From contig CANGBH010000002.1 in NCBI GenBank assembly GCA_947451935.1, positions 34,250 through 98,249 on the forward strand: 64,000 nt of DNA. Reading direction: 5' to 3'. Within the stretch, counting starts at the first letter, position 1. Each line of letters starts with the position of its first letter. Positions 10,486-19,051 of this stretch are shown one piece after another. Below the pieces are notes generated by a model. That model did no database searches and was not told the origin of the DNA. It saw nothing but the letters and a program-made list of their open reading frames with translations. The position numbers were made by a program, and so were the translations under genes. The DNA comes from Chitinophagaceae bacterium. Lineage in GTDB: Bacteria > Bacteroidota > Bacteroidia > Chitinophagales > Chitinophagaceae.

Positions 10486-12843
10486 ATGAAAAAAATTAGT
10501 TTCCTCACATTAATTTTACTTATTGCACTTAGTACGAAAAGTCAAATTACCATTAAGGTAATTGATAGCCTTAACATGGAACCCTTACATAGGGCAACCA
10601 TCTCGCTAATCGATGGCAAAACAGATTTTACAAATAGCGATGGCAATTTAACAATCCCTTTACGGAAGAATGAAATGGCCACACTCAAAATTAGCGCAAT
10701 AGGATATACCACCAAGTTTATCACAACTGACACCTTATATAATTATGTTATAAAACTTAATAGATCGAAAGTATTCATGCCCTCTATTGAAATAAATGCA
10801 GTTAGGGCTGGCAAGAATTATCCCTTCACACAATCGTTGATATCTAAAAAGGATATTAGTAGCAAAAACTTAGGTCAAGATATCCCAATTTTATTGAATC
10901 AAGTTCCAGGAGTTGTTGTCAACTCTGATGCAGGGAATGGAATTGGTTATACGGGAATGAGAATAAGGGGGACAGATGCTACTCGTATAAACATTACGCT
11001 AAATGGAATACCATATAATGACGCTGAATCACAAGGAGTTTATTTCGTAAACCTACCAGATCTGATTTCATCAACCAATAGTATTCAAGTGCAACGTGGT
11101 GTAGGAACAAGTAGTAATGGTACTGGTTCTTTTGGTGGCACAATTAATATATTGACAAATGAAGTTCAACCGCTTCCCTATGCTACAATAAGCAAAAGTT
11201 ATGGTTCATTCAATTCAAATAAAAATACCATCAAAGCGGGAACTGGATTAATCAATGATCAGTATACATTCGATATAAGACTTTCGGCAATCAATAGTGA
11301 TGGCTATATCGATCGTTCAAAAACTGATTTAAAATCATTCTATATATCTACAGCTAGTATAAAAGAAAAATCTTCATTTAGGCTAAATATATTTTCAGGA
11401 AAAGAAAAAACATATCAAGCATGGTATGGCATTCCAGAAGATCAACTTACCAGCAAGAGAAGAGAAAATAGTGCAGGGACAGAGAAACCTGGTGCTCCTT
11501 ATGATAATGAAACCGATAACTATACACAAACACATTATCAAGCATTTTATAATAAAAAAATTAATTCGAAATGGAACTTCAACAACGCTTCATATCTCAC
11601 CAAAGGTTATGGCTATTATGAACAGTATAAAGCAGATCAAGAATTTAGTAACTATGGACTAGCAAACCCACAGATTAATGGAATTGAAATTCATGCAACA
11701 GATTTGATCAGACAATTATGGCTCTCAAATCAACTGATTGGAGATAATTTTTCAATGCAATTCAAAGACGAGGATAAAGAAATTATGATTGGAGGTGGGG
11801 TTAGTCACTATCATGGAAATCATTTTGGAAAGGTTATCTGGTCGAACATTGGAATTCCCAAGGAGTATACTTGGTATGATTTAACTGCAAATAAATATGA
11901 AAGTCATTTTTTCACAAAATGGCTACAAAAATTAGGAAGTAATACTAACCTATTTGGAGATATCCAAGTACGAGATGTTCACTATAAAATCAATGGGTTT
12001 AGAGATAACCCAAGTTTGTTTATAAATAAGTCATGGACTTTCATCAACCCCAAAATGGGGCTATCAAAGAAACTAGGTAAATACAATTTATACCTATCCT
12101 ATGCCATGGCAAACAAAGAGCCAAATAGAGATGATTTTGAATCAGGAATAACACAACAACCAAAAGTTGAAAAATTAGGCGATTATGAGATGGGCATAGA
12201 AAGAGTTGCTGGAGTTAATAAATTTTCAGCAACTGCCTACTACATGGATTATACAGATCAACTTATTCTGACAGGAAAAATAAATGATGTAGGGGCATAC
12301 ACAAGATCAAATGTTTCTAAGAGCTTTAGAGCTGGAATTGAATTAGAGGGAAACTTAACTATTTTAAAATGGTTAAGAATAGATAATAATTTATCTCTGA
12401 GTAAAAACAAAATTAAAAATTATACAGAGTATTATGATGATTATGATGCTGGTGGACAAAAATCAAATTTTTACAAAAAACCCGATATCTCTTTTTCCCC
12501 TTCAATAATAGGCAATTCAATAATAAAGCTAGATATAACCAAATCACTTCATTTGAATCTTACATCCAAATATGTTTCTAGGCAATACCTTGATAACACA
12601 AGCAGAAAGGACAGAAGCCTAAATCCATATTTCATACAAGATCTACAGATAAATCACCAACTAATCGTTAGGAATACCAAGTCTATTGACCTCTCCATGC
12701 AAGTAAATAATATTTGGAATAAACTATATGAACCCAATGGCTACACATATAGCTACTTGTATGAAGGGGAAATAAGTAAGAATAATTATTATTTCCCAAT
12801 GGCAGGGACTAATATAATGGCTGGTATCACTATAAATTTCTAA
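10486..12843 (+). CDS. TonB-dependent outer-membrane receptor, probably for thiamin or a related compound
   Basis: N-terminal carboxypeptidase-regulatory-like domain, plug domain (QVPGVVVNSDAGNGIGYTGMRIRGTDATRINITLNGIPYNDAES), large beta barrel. Directly downstream of a TPP riboswitch. Confidence 0.93.
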   Translation: MKKISFLTLILLIALSTKSQITIKVIDSLNMEPLHRATISLIDGKTDFTNSDGNLTIPLRKNEMATLKISAIGYTTKFITTDTLYNYVIKLNRSKVFMPSIEINAVRAGKNYPFTQSLISKKDISSKNLGQDIPILLNQVPGVVVNSDAGNGIGYTGMRIRGTDATRINITLNGIPYNDAESQGVYFVNLPDLISSTNSIQVQRGVGTSSNGTGSFGGTINILTNEVQPLPYATISKSYGSFNSNKNTIKAGTGLINDQYTFDIRLSAINSDGYIDRSKTDLKSFYISTASIKEKSSFRLNIFSGKEKTYQAWYGIPEDQLTSKRRENSAGTEKPGAPYDNETDNYTQTHYQAFYNKKINSKWNFNNASYLTKGYGYYEQYKADQEFSNYGLANPQINGIEIHATDLIRQLWLSNQLIGDNFSMQFKDEDKEIMIGGGVSHYHGNHFGKVIWSNIGIPKEYTWYDLTANKYESHFFTKWLQKLGSNTNLFGDIQVRDVHYKINGFRDNPSLFINKSWTFINPKMGLSKKLGKYNLYLSYAMANKEPNRDDFESGITQQPKVEKLGDYEMGIERVAGVNKFSATAYYMDYTDQLILTGKINDVGAYTRSNVSKSFRAGIELEGNLTILKWLRIDNNLSLSKNKIKNYTEYYDDYDAGGQKSNFYKKPDISFSPSIIGNSIIKLDITKSLHLNLTSKYVSRQYLDNTSRKDRSLNPYFIQDLQINHQLIVRNTKSIDLSMQVNNIWNKLYEPNGYTYSYLYEGEISKNNYYFPMAGTNIMAGITINF

Positions 12844-12935
12844 AGAAAGGAATAACACAAACGTGGTTACTAGATGATTAGAATCATTTTTGTCTTAATG
12901 GATTAATTATAAGTTGCATGTTCAAATAGATAATC

Positions 12936-13589
12936 ATGAAACTATATAGGATAATCTTCTTTCAGAGTCTTCTTCTCCTTTTACTATTAACTAGCTGCAG
13001 TCCATCACATAAAGTAACATTTTCATGGAAAAATGAAAATTTCAAGATTGAAAAACCATATACGAAAATATTCTTAGCCGCACTTGTTACAAACCCACAT
13101 GTTAGAACTCATCTAGAAGAAGAAATGAGCAAAGTTGCCATTGAAAAAGGCTTCGCGGTAGAAAGAAGTTGGGATTATTTTCCTCCCACTTTTAGCAAGG
13201 GAAAACCACTTGACAAAGAGATGATGATTGAAAAAATAAAAGAATTAAAATGTGACCTTATTTTTACCCTTACCTTAATTGACAAACAAAGTGAAACTCG
13301 ATATATCCCAGGAATGTCTGATTTTTACGGACCTTACCCCGGTTATGGCTTGCATTTTAGAGGATTTTATTCTTATTGGTACCCTTATCTATATGACCCT
13401 GGATATTATGTTACCGATAAGACTTATTTCATGGAAGGGAACCTATTTGATGGAGCTACTGAGACTATGATTTGGTCAGTTCAGACCGAAACACTAAACC
13501 CATCATCGATAGAGAAATTCAGTAAAGATATTGTCAATCTAATGCTTGAAAAATCAATGCAAGATTTGTCCTTTAAAGTTCAAAAATAA
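12936..13589 (+). CDS. Hypothetical lipoprotein (DUF4136-like impression only)
   Basis: Lipobox LLLLLTSC; tyrosine/glycine-rich stretch YGPYPGYGLHFRGFYSYWYPYLYDPGYYV. Confidence 0.65.
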   Translation: MKLYRIIFFQSLLLLLLLTSCSPSHKVTFSWKNENFKIEKPYTKIFLAALVTNPHVRTHLEEEMSKVAIEKGFAVERSWDYFPPTFSKGKPLDKEMMIEKIKELKCDLIFTLTLIDKQSETRYIPGMSDFYGPYPGYGLHFRGFYSYWYPYLYDPGYYVTDKTYFMEGNLFDGATETMIWSVQTETLNPSSIEKFSKDIVNLMLEKSMQDLSFKVQK

Positions 13590-13634
13590 AATGCTGCTAA
13601 TAAGTGAATAGTTTCTACTCATTGCAGCATAAAA
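13588..13634 (-). terminator. Probable terminator of the ddl-PASTA-rhodanese operon
   Basis: ATGCTGC (13591-13597) / GCAGCAT (13624-13630) with further imperfect internal pairing; T-rich on the minus-strand 3' side. Confidence 0.6.
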
Positions 13635-13661
13635 AATGATACTGAAGCATTCTGGTATAAT

Positions 13662-13970
13662 TTACTGTGGAAAATTTTCCCTCCAAGAAAGCATACCACC
13701 CGTAACATTAACCACATTAGTGAATCCTAAACTTTCTAAAATCATTGCAGCTTGACCACTCCTATTTCCACTTCTGCAATAACAAATCACTTCTTGTTCT
13801 TTTAGTCCTTCTATTGATTCAATTTCACTGATTCTAATCTCACCCAATGGCAATAAGATACCTCCAATATTAAACTCTTCGTGTTCATTAGGTTCTCTTA
13901 CATCAACGAGGTTTAGTTTTTCACCTGATTGAATACGATGTTGAAGTTCTTGCACGTCTATAATTTTCAT
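13662..13970 (-). CDS. Rhodanese-like domain protein
   Basis: VDVREPNEHEEFNIGG and VICYCRSGNRSGQAA. Confidence 0.93.
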   Translation of the reverse strand: MKIIDVQELQHRIQSGEKLNLVDVREPNEHEEFNIGGILLPLGEIRISEIESIEGLKEQEVICYCRSGNRSGQAAMILESLGFTNVVNVTGGMLSWRENFPQ

Positions 13971-13987
13971 GGTACAAATTTAAATAA

Positions 13988-14803
13988 TTATTTTGGAGTA
14001 AAAGATGAAGTGCTGTCTGCTTTAGACTTAGGTTTTTCTATGCTTAATCGAATATCCATTAATTGACCTGTATGTATTTTGTTAGGCAGCATTTGACCGT
14101 CAAATGGCATTGGATTTTGCCAGTATATATATCCCATAGTTGTATCTACTAGGTCTTCATCCAGAATAACCACGCCTGTACTAATACCATTTATATCAAG
14201 TACCAATTTAGCTTCAGAATAAGTAAGCCCATATAAATCAGGTACAGGAAACTCTTCTCCTCCAATACCGGCACCAATTACCAAATCAATTATAGTACCC
14301 ATTCTGACAGGTGACCCAGGCTTTATCGTTGATCCAGCGACCTGTTGATCTTTAACGGCATTTTTAACCAGATCTGGTACAATAATGGTATCTCCCAATT
14401 TCAGGCCTAATGACTTTAGTTCCATCATAGCATTTCGAAAAGTCATTCCAATTAAATTCGGCATACCCACAGATGGTGGAACGGCACAATTAATTGTCAA
14501 GTATATAACCCTATTGACTTTAACGGTGGCCTCAGGCTCAGGAAATTGTTTTATGATGATATTGGGTGGAAGTGTATCTACATATATTGAATCTTGAATC
14601 ACGACTTCAAATCCATTCTTTTCTAAATCAGACTGTATGATTTTATAGTCTCTTCCTTTAACTTCTGGAACAGTTAAGTATTCTCCATGATTGGTTATCA
14701 CATTTAATGTTAATAGAAAGATCGCAACCAAGAATAAAGAGGCTAATATTGCTGCAAGAATATTTTGCCACAGGGGCCTCTTTGTTATGAAGGAGAATGC
14801 CAT
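13988..14803 (-). CDS. Membrane-anchored PASTA domain protein
   Basis: One N-terminal TM segment, then three PASTA-like units (VPEVKGRDYKIIQSDL, MPNLIGMTFRNAMMEL, VPDLYGLTYSEAKLVL). Confidence 0.88.
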   Translation of the reverse strand: MAFSFITKRPLWQNILAAILASLFLVAIFLLTLNVITNHGEYLTVPEVKGRDYKIIQSDLEKNGFEVVIQDSIYVDTLPPNIIIKQFPEPEATVKVNRVIYLTINCAVPPSVGMPNLIGMTFRNAMMELKSLGLKLGDTIIVPDLVKNAVKDQQVAGSTIKPGSPVRMGTIIDLVIGAGIGGEEFPVPDLYGLTYSEAKLVLDINGISTGVVILDEDLVDTTMGYIYWQNPMPFDGQMLPNKIHTGQLMDIRLSIEKPKSKADSTSSFTPK

Positions 14804-14805
14804 AG

Positions 14806-15804
14806 CTATTTTTTATTTTTTGCTGATAATGCCCCTTCGATAAGCGTTGTGTAAAACGATTTAAGATCTAATCCCATTGCTGCTACTTGTTGAGGTACAA
14901 GACTTGCTGCACTTTGTCCTGGCACAGTATTAATTTCAAGTAAATAAGGTTTGCGATCCAATTCATTAAAAATAAAATCCATCCGAACTACTCCACGACA
15001 ATTAAATAAAGAATAAATTCCAGTTGCTGCAGTTCGAACAGCGATAGCTGTCTCCTGACTACATTCGGCAGGTGTAACTTCAAGAGATTTACCTTCATAT
15101 TTTGCCTCAAAATCAAAAAACTCATTTTCGGTAATAATCTCGGTAAATGGCAGTGTAATAATTTTTCCCTTTGATTCAAAAACACCGATGGTAAATTCCC
15201 TTCCTCTGATAAATTCTTCTACCAGTACCTGATCATCCTCGTGAAATGCTTTCTCGATAGCAACAGGGAGATCATTAATAGTGTTTACTTTACTAATACC
15301 AATACTAGATCCCCCATTATTTGGCTTGACAAATAATGGAAATGAAAGCGCGCTAACGAAAGACAGATCGCTATTATAATTGCTTTTAAAAAGGAGTATA
15401 GATTTAGCTACGTTAAACCCAGAAGATCCTGCAATTGCACAAGTGTAGCGTTTGTTGAATGTAATGGCTGAAGTGGATGCATCGCATGATGTGTAAGGCA
15501 AATTCATGAGATCGAAATATCCTTGTAGTTTTCCATCTTCGCCTGGCGTTCCGTGAATTCCGATGAGAACCGCATCGAAGATGATTTTTTTGCCATGTAT
15601 AGTTAAGGAAAAATCATTTTTATCCACTTCTATTTCAGCATTGTCAGCACTTACGTGGAACCATTTTTGAGGTGTAATATCTATTCTGTAGGCATCAAAC
15701 AGGTCAAGGTCGATGTTATTCTCTATGGTAACTGCACTTTTATATGAAATAACAGCCTCTGATGAGTACCCTCCTGTTACAAATGCAATTTTAGGCTTAG
15801 CCAT
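14806..15804 (-). CDS. ddl: D-alanine--D-alanine ligase
   Basis: HGTPGEDGKLQGYFDLMNLPYTS, FVKPNNGGSSIGISKV, YLLEINTVPGQS. Confidence 0.96.
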   Translation of the reverse strand: MAKPKIAFVTGGYSSEAVISYKSAVTIENNIDLDLFDAYRIDITPQKWFHVSADNAEIEVDKNDFSLTIHGKKIIFDAVLIGIHGTPGEDGKLQGYFDLMNLPYTSCDASTSAITFNKRYTCAIAGSSGFNVAKSILLFKSNYNSDLSFVSALSFPLFVKPNNGGSSIGISKVNTINDLPVAIEKAFHEDDQVLVEEFIRGREFTIGVFESKGKIITLPFTEIITENEFFDFEAKYEGKSLEVTPAECSQETAIAVRTAATGIYSLFNCRGVVRMDFIFNELDRKPYLLEINTVPGQSAASLVPQQVAAMGLDLKSFYTTLIEGALSAKNKK

Positions 15805-15852
15805 TCAACATTGTTTTGACAAAGAAAAGAAAATAAGCGTAAATGAAAGTAT

Positions 15853-15887
15853 AAAAAAAGGTGAAGGAATATTAATACCCTTCACCT
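15853..15887 (-). terminator. Intrinsic terminator of the ferredoxin gene
   Basis: AGGTGAAGG (15859-15867) / CCTTCACCT (15879-15887), perfect 9-bp stem followed by a T run on the minus strand. Confidence 0.85.
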
Positions 15888-15908
15888 CGAAATAGGATAG
15901 TATAGAGA

Positions 15909-16256
15909 TTAAAGATGCAATTTTTCTTTTTTAGACATCAATTGCTCAACGGTTTCAACATACAATTCATCTGGAACGCAGCAATCAACTGGACAAACAG
16001 CTGCACATTGAGGTTCTTCATGAAAACCCTGACACTCAGTACATTTATTTGGAGTGATGTAATAAGTATCATTTGAAACTGGTGCATTCTTATGATTTGC
16101 GTCTAATGAAGACCCGTCCAAAAGGGTAAAAGCCCCTTTTACACTAGTTCCATCAGCGATTGCCCACTCTACTCCGCCTTCATAAATAGCGTTGTTAGGA
16201 CACTCGGGTTCACAAGCCCCACAGTTAATACATTCATCAGTAATTTTGATCGCCAT
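15909..16256 (-). CDS. 2x[4Fe-4S]-type ferredoxin
   Basis: [12 protein letters not shown] and [22 protein letters not shown], separated by a long insert. Confidence 0.9.
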   Translation of the reverse strand: MAIKITDECINCGACEPECPNNAIYEGGVEWAIADGTSVKGAFTLLDGSSLDANHKNAPVSNDTYYITPNKCTECQGFHEEPQCAAVCPVDCCVPDELYVETVEQLMSKKEKLHL

Positions 16257-16289
16257 AATAATTCAATTTTTTTGGGTTGAAATTGGATC

Positions 16290-16297
16290 TATTTTTG
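16290..16297 (+). promoter_or_regulatory. Candidate -7 promoter element for the acyl-CoA reductase gene
   Basis: TATTTTTG matches TAnnTTTG about 50 nt before the ATG; TTTG at 16271-16274 is a possible, slightly close -33 element. Confidence 0.4.
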
Positions 16298-16346
16298 CGT
16301 TTAGATCTATCTCATAAAGATACTTTATTGAATTGAAAAATTAAAA

Positions 16347-17342
16347 ATGAATTTAGAAACCCGAATTTCTGCATTAGCCCATATTGGGAGGTATTTACTA
16401 GAAAATAGTGATGCGTTGACAAGTGTAAGTCAGCGAGCGTATGAACACAATAGGTGGTTCATCCCTGAATACATAAAAAAGGCTGGAGACATCATTGCGA
16501 CGTCAATGCTAAAGGAGCAGATCCTTGAGGATTTTGCTCAACAATACCAAACGCCACAAATACAGGATAATCCGAAAATCGTTGGATTAATAATGGCAGG
16601 GAACATCCCCTATGTTGGATTTCATGATCTGGTCTGTACATTTCTTTTTGGCCATTTATTAAAAATAAAACTATCGTCGAAAGACCCTTACCTAATAAAA
16701 CATTTGGTAGAAATGGCGTCTATTGATTACCCTGAGATAAATACCTATTTCCAGTTTGAGGAAATGCTTAAAGGTTGTGATGCATATGTAGCTACTGGAT
16801 CAGACAATAGTGCACGCTACTTTGAATACTATTTCAAAAAATACCCTCACATAATAAGAAAAAACAAAACTTCAATCGCCATTTTGGATGGAAATGAAAC
16901 CCCCGATGAGCTAAGCCTACTAGCAGATGACATTCAATTGTATTTTGGTTTAGGATGTAGAAATGTAACACAGGTATTTGTTCCAGAAGGATACGATTTT
17001 GTTCCACTTCTCAATGCATTAAGAAAATATGACCACTACCGAGATCATGCTAAATACATGAATAATTTTGATTATCAGTTAACCATTGCTATTATGAATA
17101 ACCAATATTACATGAGCAATGATTCAATTGTTTTGATTCAGGATGCAAGTCCATTTTCCCCTATTGGACAACTACATTATCAATTTTATAGCTCAAAAAA
17201 CCAAGTGATTGACAATTTGGTAGAAGACAAAATACAATGTACTGTAGGCAGAACATTTACCCCTTGGGGTGAATCACAAATGCCCAGTATCAGAGACTAT
17301 GCCGATGGCATAGATACTATGTCATTTTTTCAGCATCTTTAA
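16347..17342 (+). CDS. LuxC-like acyl-CoA reductase
   Basis: Overall length and motifs typical of acyl-CoA reductase/LuxC family (GLIMAGNIPYVGFHDLVCTFLFGH, YVATGSDNSARYFEYYFKKYPHIIRKNKTSIAILDG, GLGCRNVTQVFVP). Confidence 0.85.
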   Translation: MNLETRISALAHIGRYLLENSDALTSVSQRAYEHNRWFIPEYIKKAGDIIATSMLKEQILEDFAQQYQTPQIQDNPKIVGLIMAGNIPYVGFHDLVCTFLFGHLLKIKLSSKDPYLIKHLVEMASIDYPEINTYFQFEEMLKGCDAYVATGSDNSARYFEYYFKKYPHIIRKNKTSIAILDGNETPDELSLLADDIQLYFGLGCRNVTQVFVPEGYDFVPLLNALRKYDHYRDHAKYMNNFDYQLTIAIMNNQYYMSNDSIVLIQDASPFSPIGQLHYQFYSSKNQVIDNLVEDKIQCTVGRTFTPWGESQMPSIRDYADGIDTMSFFQHL

Positions 17343-17493
17343 GAAAAACCTTTATTTTCTTTACCTTGAAAATCAACCTATCGCATAAGGAATTGTTAAA
17401 TAGGTTGGCAGGTAATATGAAATTCAGACATGTTTAGTTATTTGCACCTGTCTTAGGCATAAAAATTGTATACATCTATAAAAAATAAATATC

Positions 17494-19002
17494 ATGAACC
17501 TAAAGCAAACATTATCGGTTGTTCTAATTAGCACAGTAACCACGACAGTGGCTATGTTTGGTTATGATTCATTTATCAGAAAACCAAACCGAATTCAAGA
17601 AAACATGGGTAAACTACCTGCCAGTTATGCAGGGTTTTTCGACAGCAACAACAACATTCCCGGTCAGCCTGTTGACTTTCAACCGGCCTCTCAGGCTTCA
17701 GTTCCTGCAGTAGTACATATTACTACAGTAATTGGGAACAGTCAGGCCAGCAACAATTTGCCAAAAACTAAAAAGAACCCATTTGGGGATATGTTTGGAG
17801 AGGATTTTTTTGATGACTTTTTTAATGGCCCACAGATGAGATCCATGCCTCAACGAGCAAGTGGCTCGGGCGTGATTATTAGCGAAGATGGATATATAGT
17901 TACCAACAACCATGTAATTGATGAAGCTACAGAAGTCATGGTAACCTTAAATAACAAAAAACAATATAAGGCTAAAGTTATAGGGGCTGATCCGAGTAGT
18001 GATTTGGCTCTAATAAAAGTAGATGCTAAAGCCCTTCCCTTTCTCCTATATGGCAACTCTGATAATGTAAAATTAGGACAGTGGGTATTAGCGGTAGGAT
18101 ATCCGTTAAATCTAGAGACAACCGTAACCGCAGGTATTATCAGTGCAAAAGCAAGGTCTTTGGGATTAAATTCAAGAAAAAGCAATAGCCCAATTGAGTC
18201 ATTTATTCAAACGGATGCAGCAGTCAACCAAGGAAATTCGGGCGGAGCATTAGTCAATACAAATGGCGAGCTTGTTGGTATTGTTTCAGCTATTGCATCC
18301 CCTACTGGCGCTTACGCTGGATATTCTTATGCTATACCCGTTAATATTGTAAAGAAAATAATAAATGACTTATTACAGTATGGTACTGTGCAGCGTGCTT
18401 ATTTAGGTATTTCTTATTTACCAGACAATGCACCTGATGAAGAAAAAACGAAATTAGGCTTCAAAGAAGGTCAGGGTGTACTTGTACGTGAAGTAACCAA
18501 AGATGGCGCCATGGCTAATTCTGGAATTCAAGCTGGAGATTACATTGCAAAAATCAATGGTACAAAGGTTAATACAGGAAGTGAAATGGTTGAACAGATA
18601 GCTGGATATAAACCTGGCGATAAGATTACGGTTAATTATATTAGAAACGGAAAGGAACTCACTACAAGCGTTACCTTAAAAAACAAGACGGGCAGCTATG
18701 AGATTGTTAAAAACAGTGTAAGCGATAAGCTTGGTGCTGAACTTCAAAACCTAGATAAGAAAAAAGCAACTGAGCTGCGGGTTAAAGGAGGCGTTGTTGT
18801 GACAAAAATCAATTCTGGAATCATTGATGATCAAACACGTATGCGTGATGGCTTTGTGATTTTAAAAGCGAACGGAACAGAAATAAACTCCATAGATGAG
18901 CTGAATGCCATACTCGGAAAATCTCCAAAACAAATTACACTTGAAGGATTCTATCCAGGATATGATGGAGTGTATCAATACCCAATTGAAATAGGAGAAT
19001 AA
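17494..19002 (+). CDS. degP: Do/DegP-like periplasmic serine protease with PDZ domains
   Basis: SGSGVIISEDGYIVTNNHVI, DLALIKVDA, catalytic QGNSGGALVN, PDZ segments. Confidence 0.95.
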   Translation: MNLKQTLSVVLISTVTTTVAMFGYDSFIRKPNRIQENMGKLPASYAGFFDSNNNIPGQPVDFQPASQASVPAVVHITTVIGNSQASNNLPKTKKNPFGDMFGEDFFDDFFNGPQMRSMPQRASGSGVIISEDGYIVTNNHVIDEATEVMVTLNNKKQYKAKVIGADPSSDLALIKVDAKALPFLLYGNSDNVKLGQWVLAVGYPLNLETTVTAGIISAKARSLGLNSRKSNSPIESFIQTDAAVNQGNSGGALVNTNGELVGIVSAIASPTGAYAGYSYAIPVNIVKKIINDLLQYGTVQRAYLGISYLPDNAPDEEKTKLGFKEGQGVLVREVTKDGAMANSGIQAGDYIAKINGTKVNTGSEMVEQIAGYKPGDKITVNYIRNGKELTTSVTLKNKTGSYEIVKNSVSDKLGAELQNLDKKKATELRVKGGVVVTKINSGIIDDQTRMRDGFVILKANGTEINSIDELNAILGKSPKQITLEGFYPGYDGVYQYPIEIGE

Positions 19003-19017
19003 AATAAATCAAATCAA

Positions 19018-19051
19018 TAAAAAAAGCGAATCAATTGGTTCGCTTTTTTTA
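19018..19051. terminator. Bidirectional intrinsic terminator between degP and the amylase gene
   Basis: AAAAAGCGAATC-AATT-GGTTCGCTTTTT (one G/T pairing) between convergent genes. Confidence 0.82.

Noticed and set aside
12874-12887. ATGATT-AG-AATCAT inverted repeat after the TonB receptor gene as a terminator
   Set aside because: Loop of 2 nt is too tight and the stem is AT-rich; followed by TTTTTGTCTT but unlikely to be an efficient terminator on its own.
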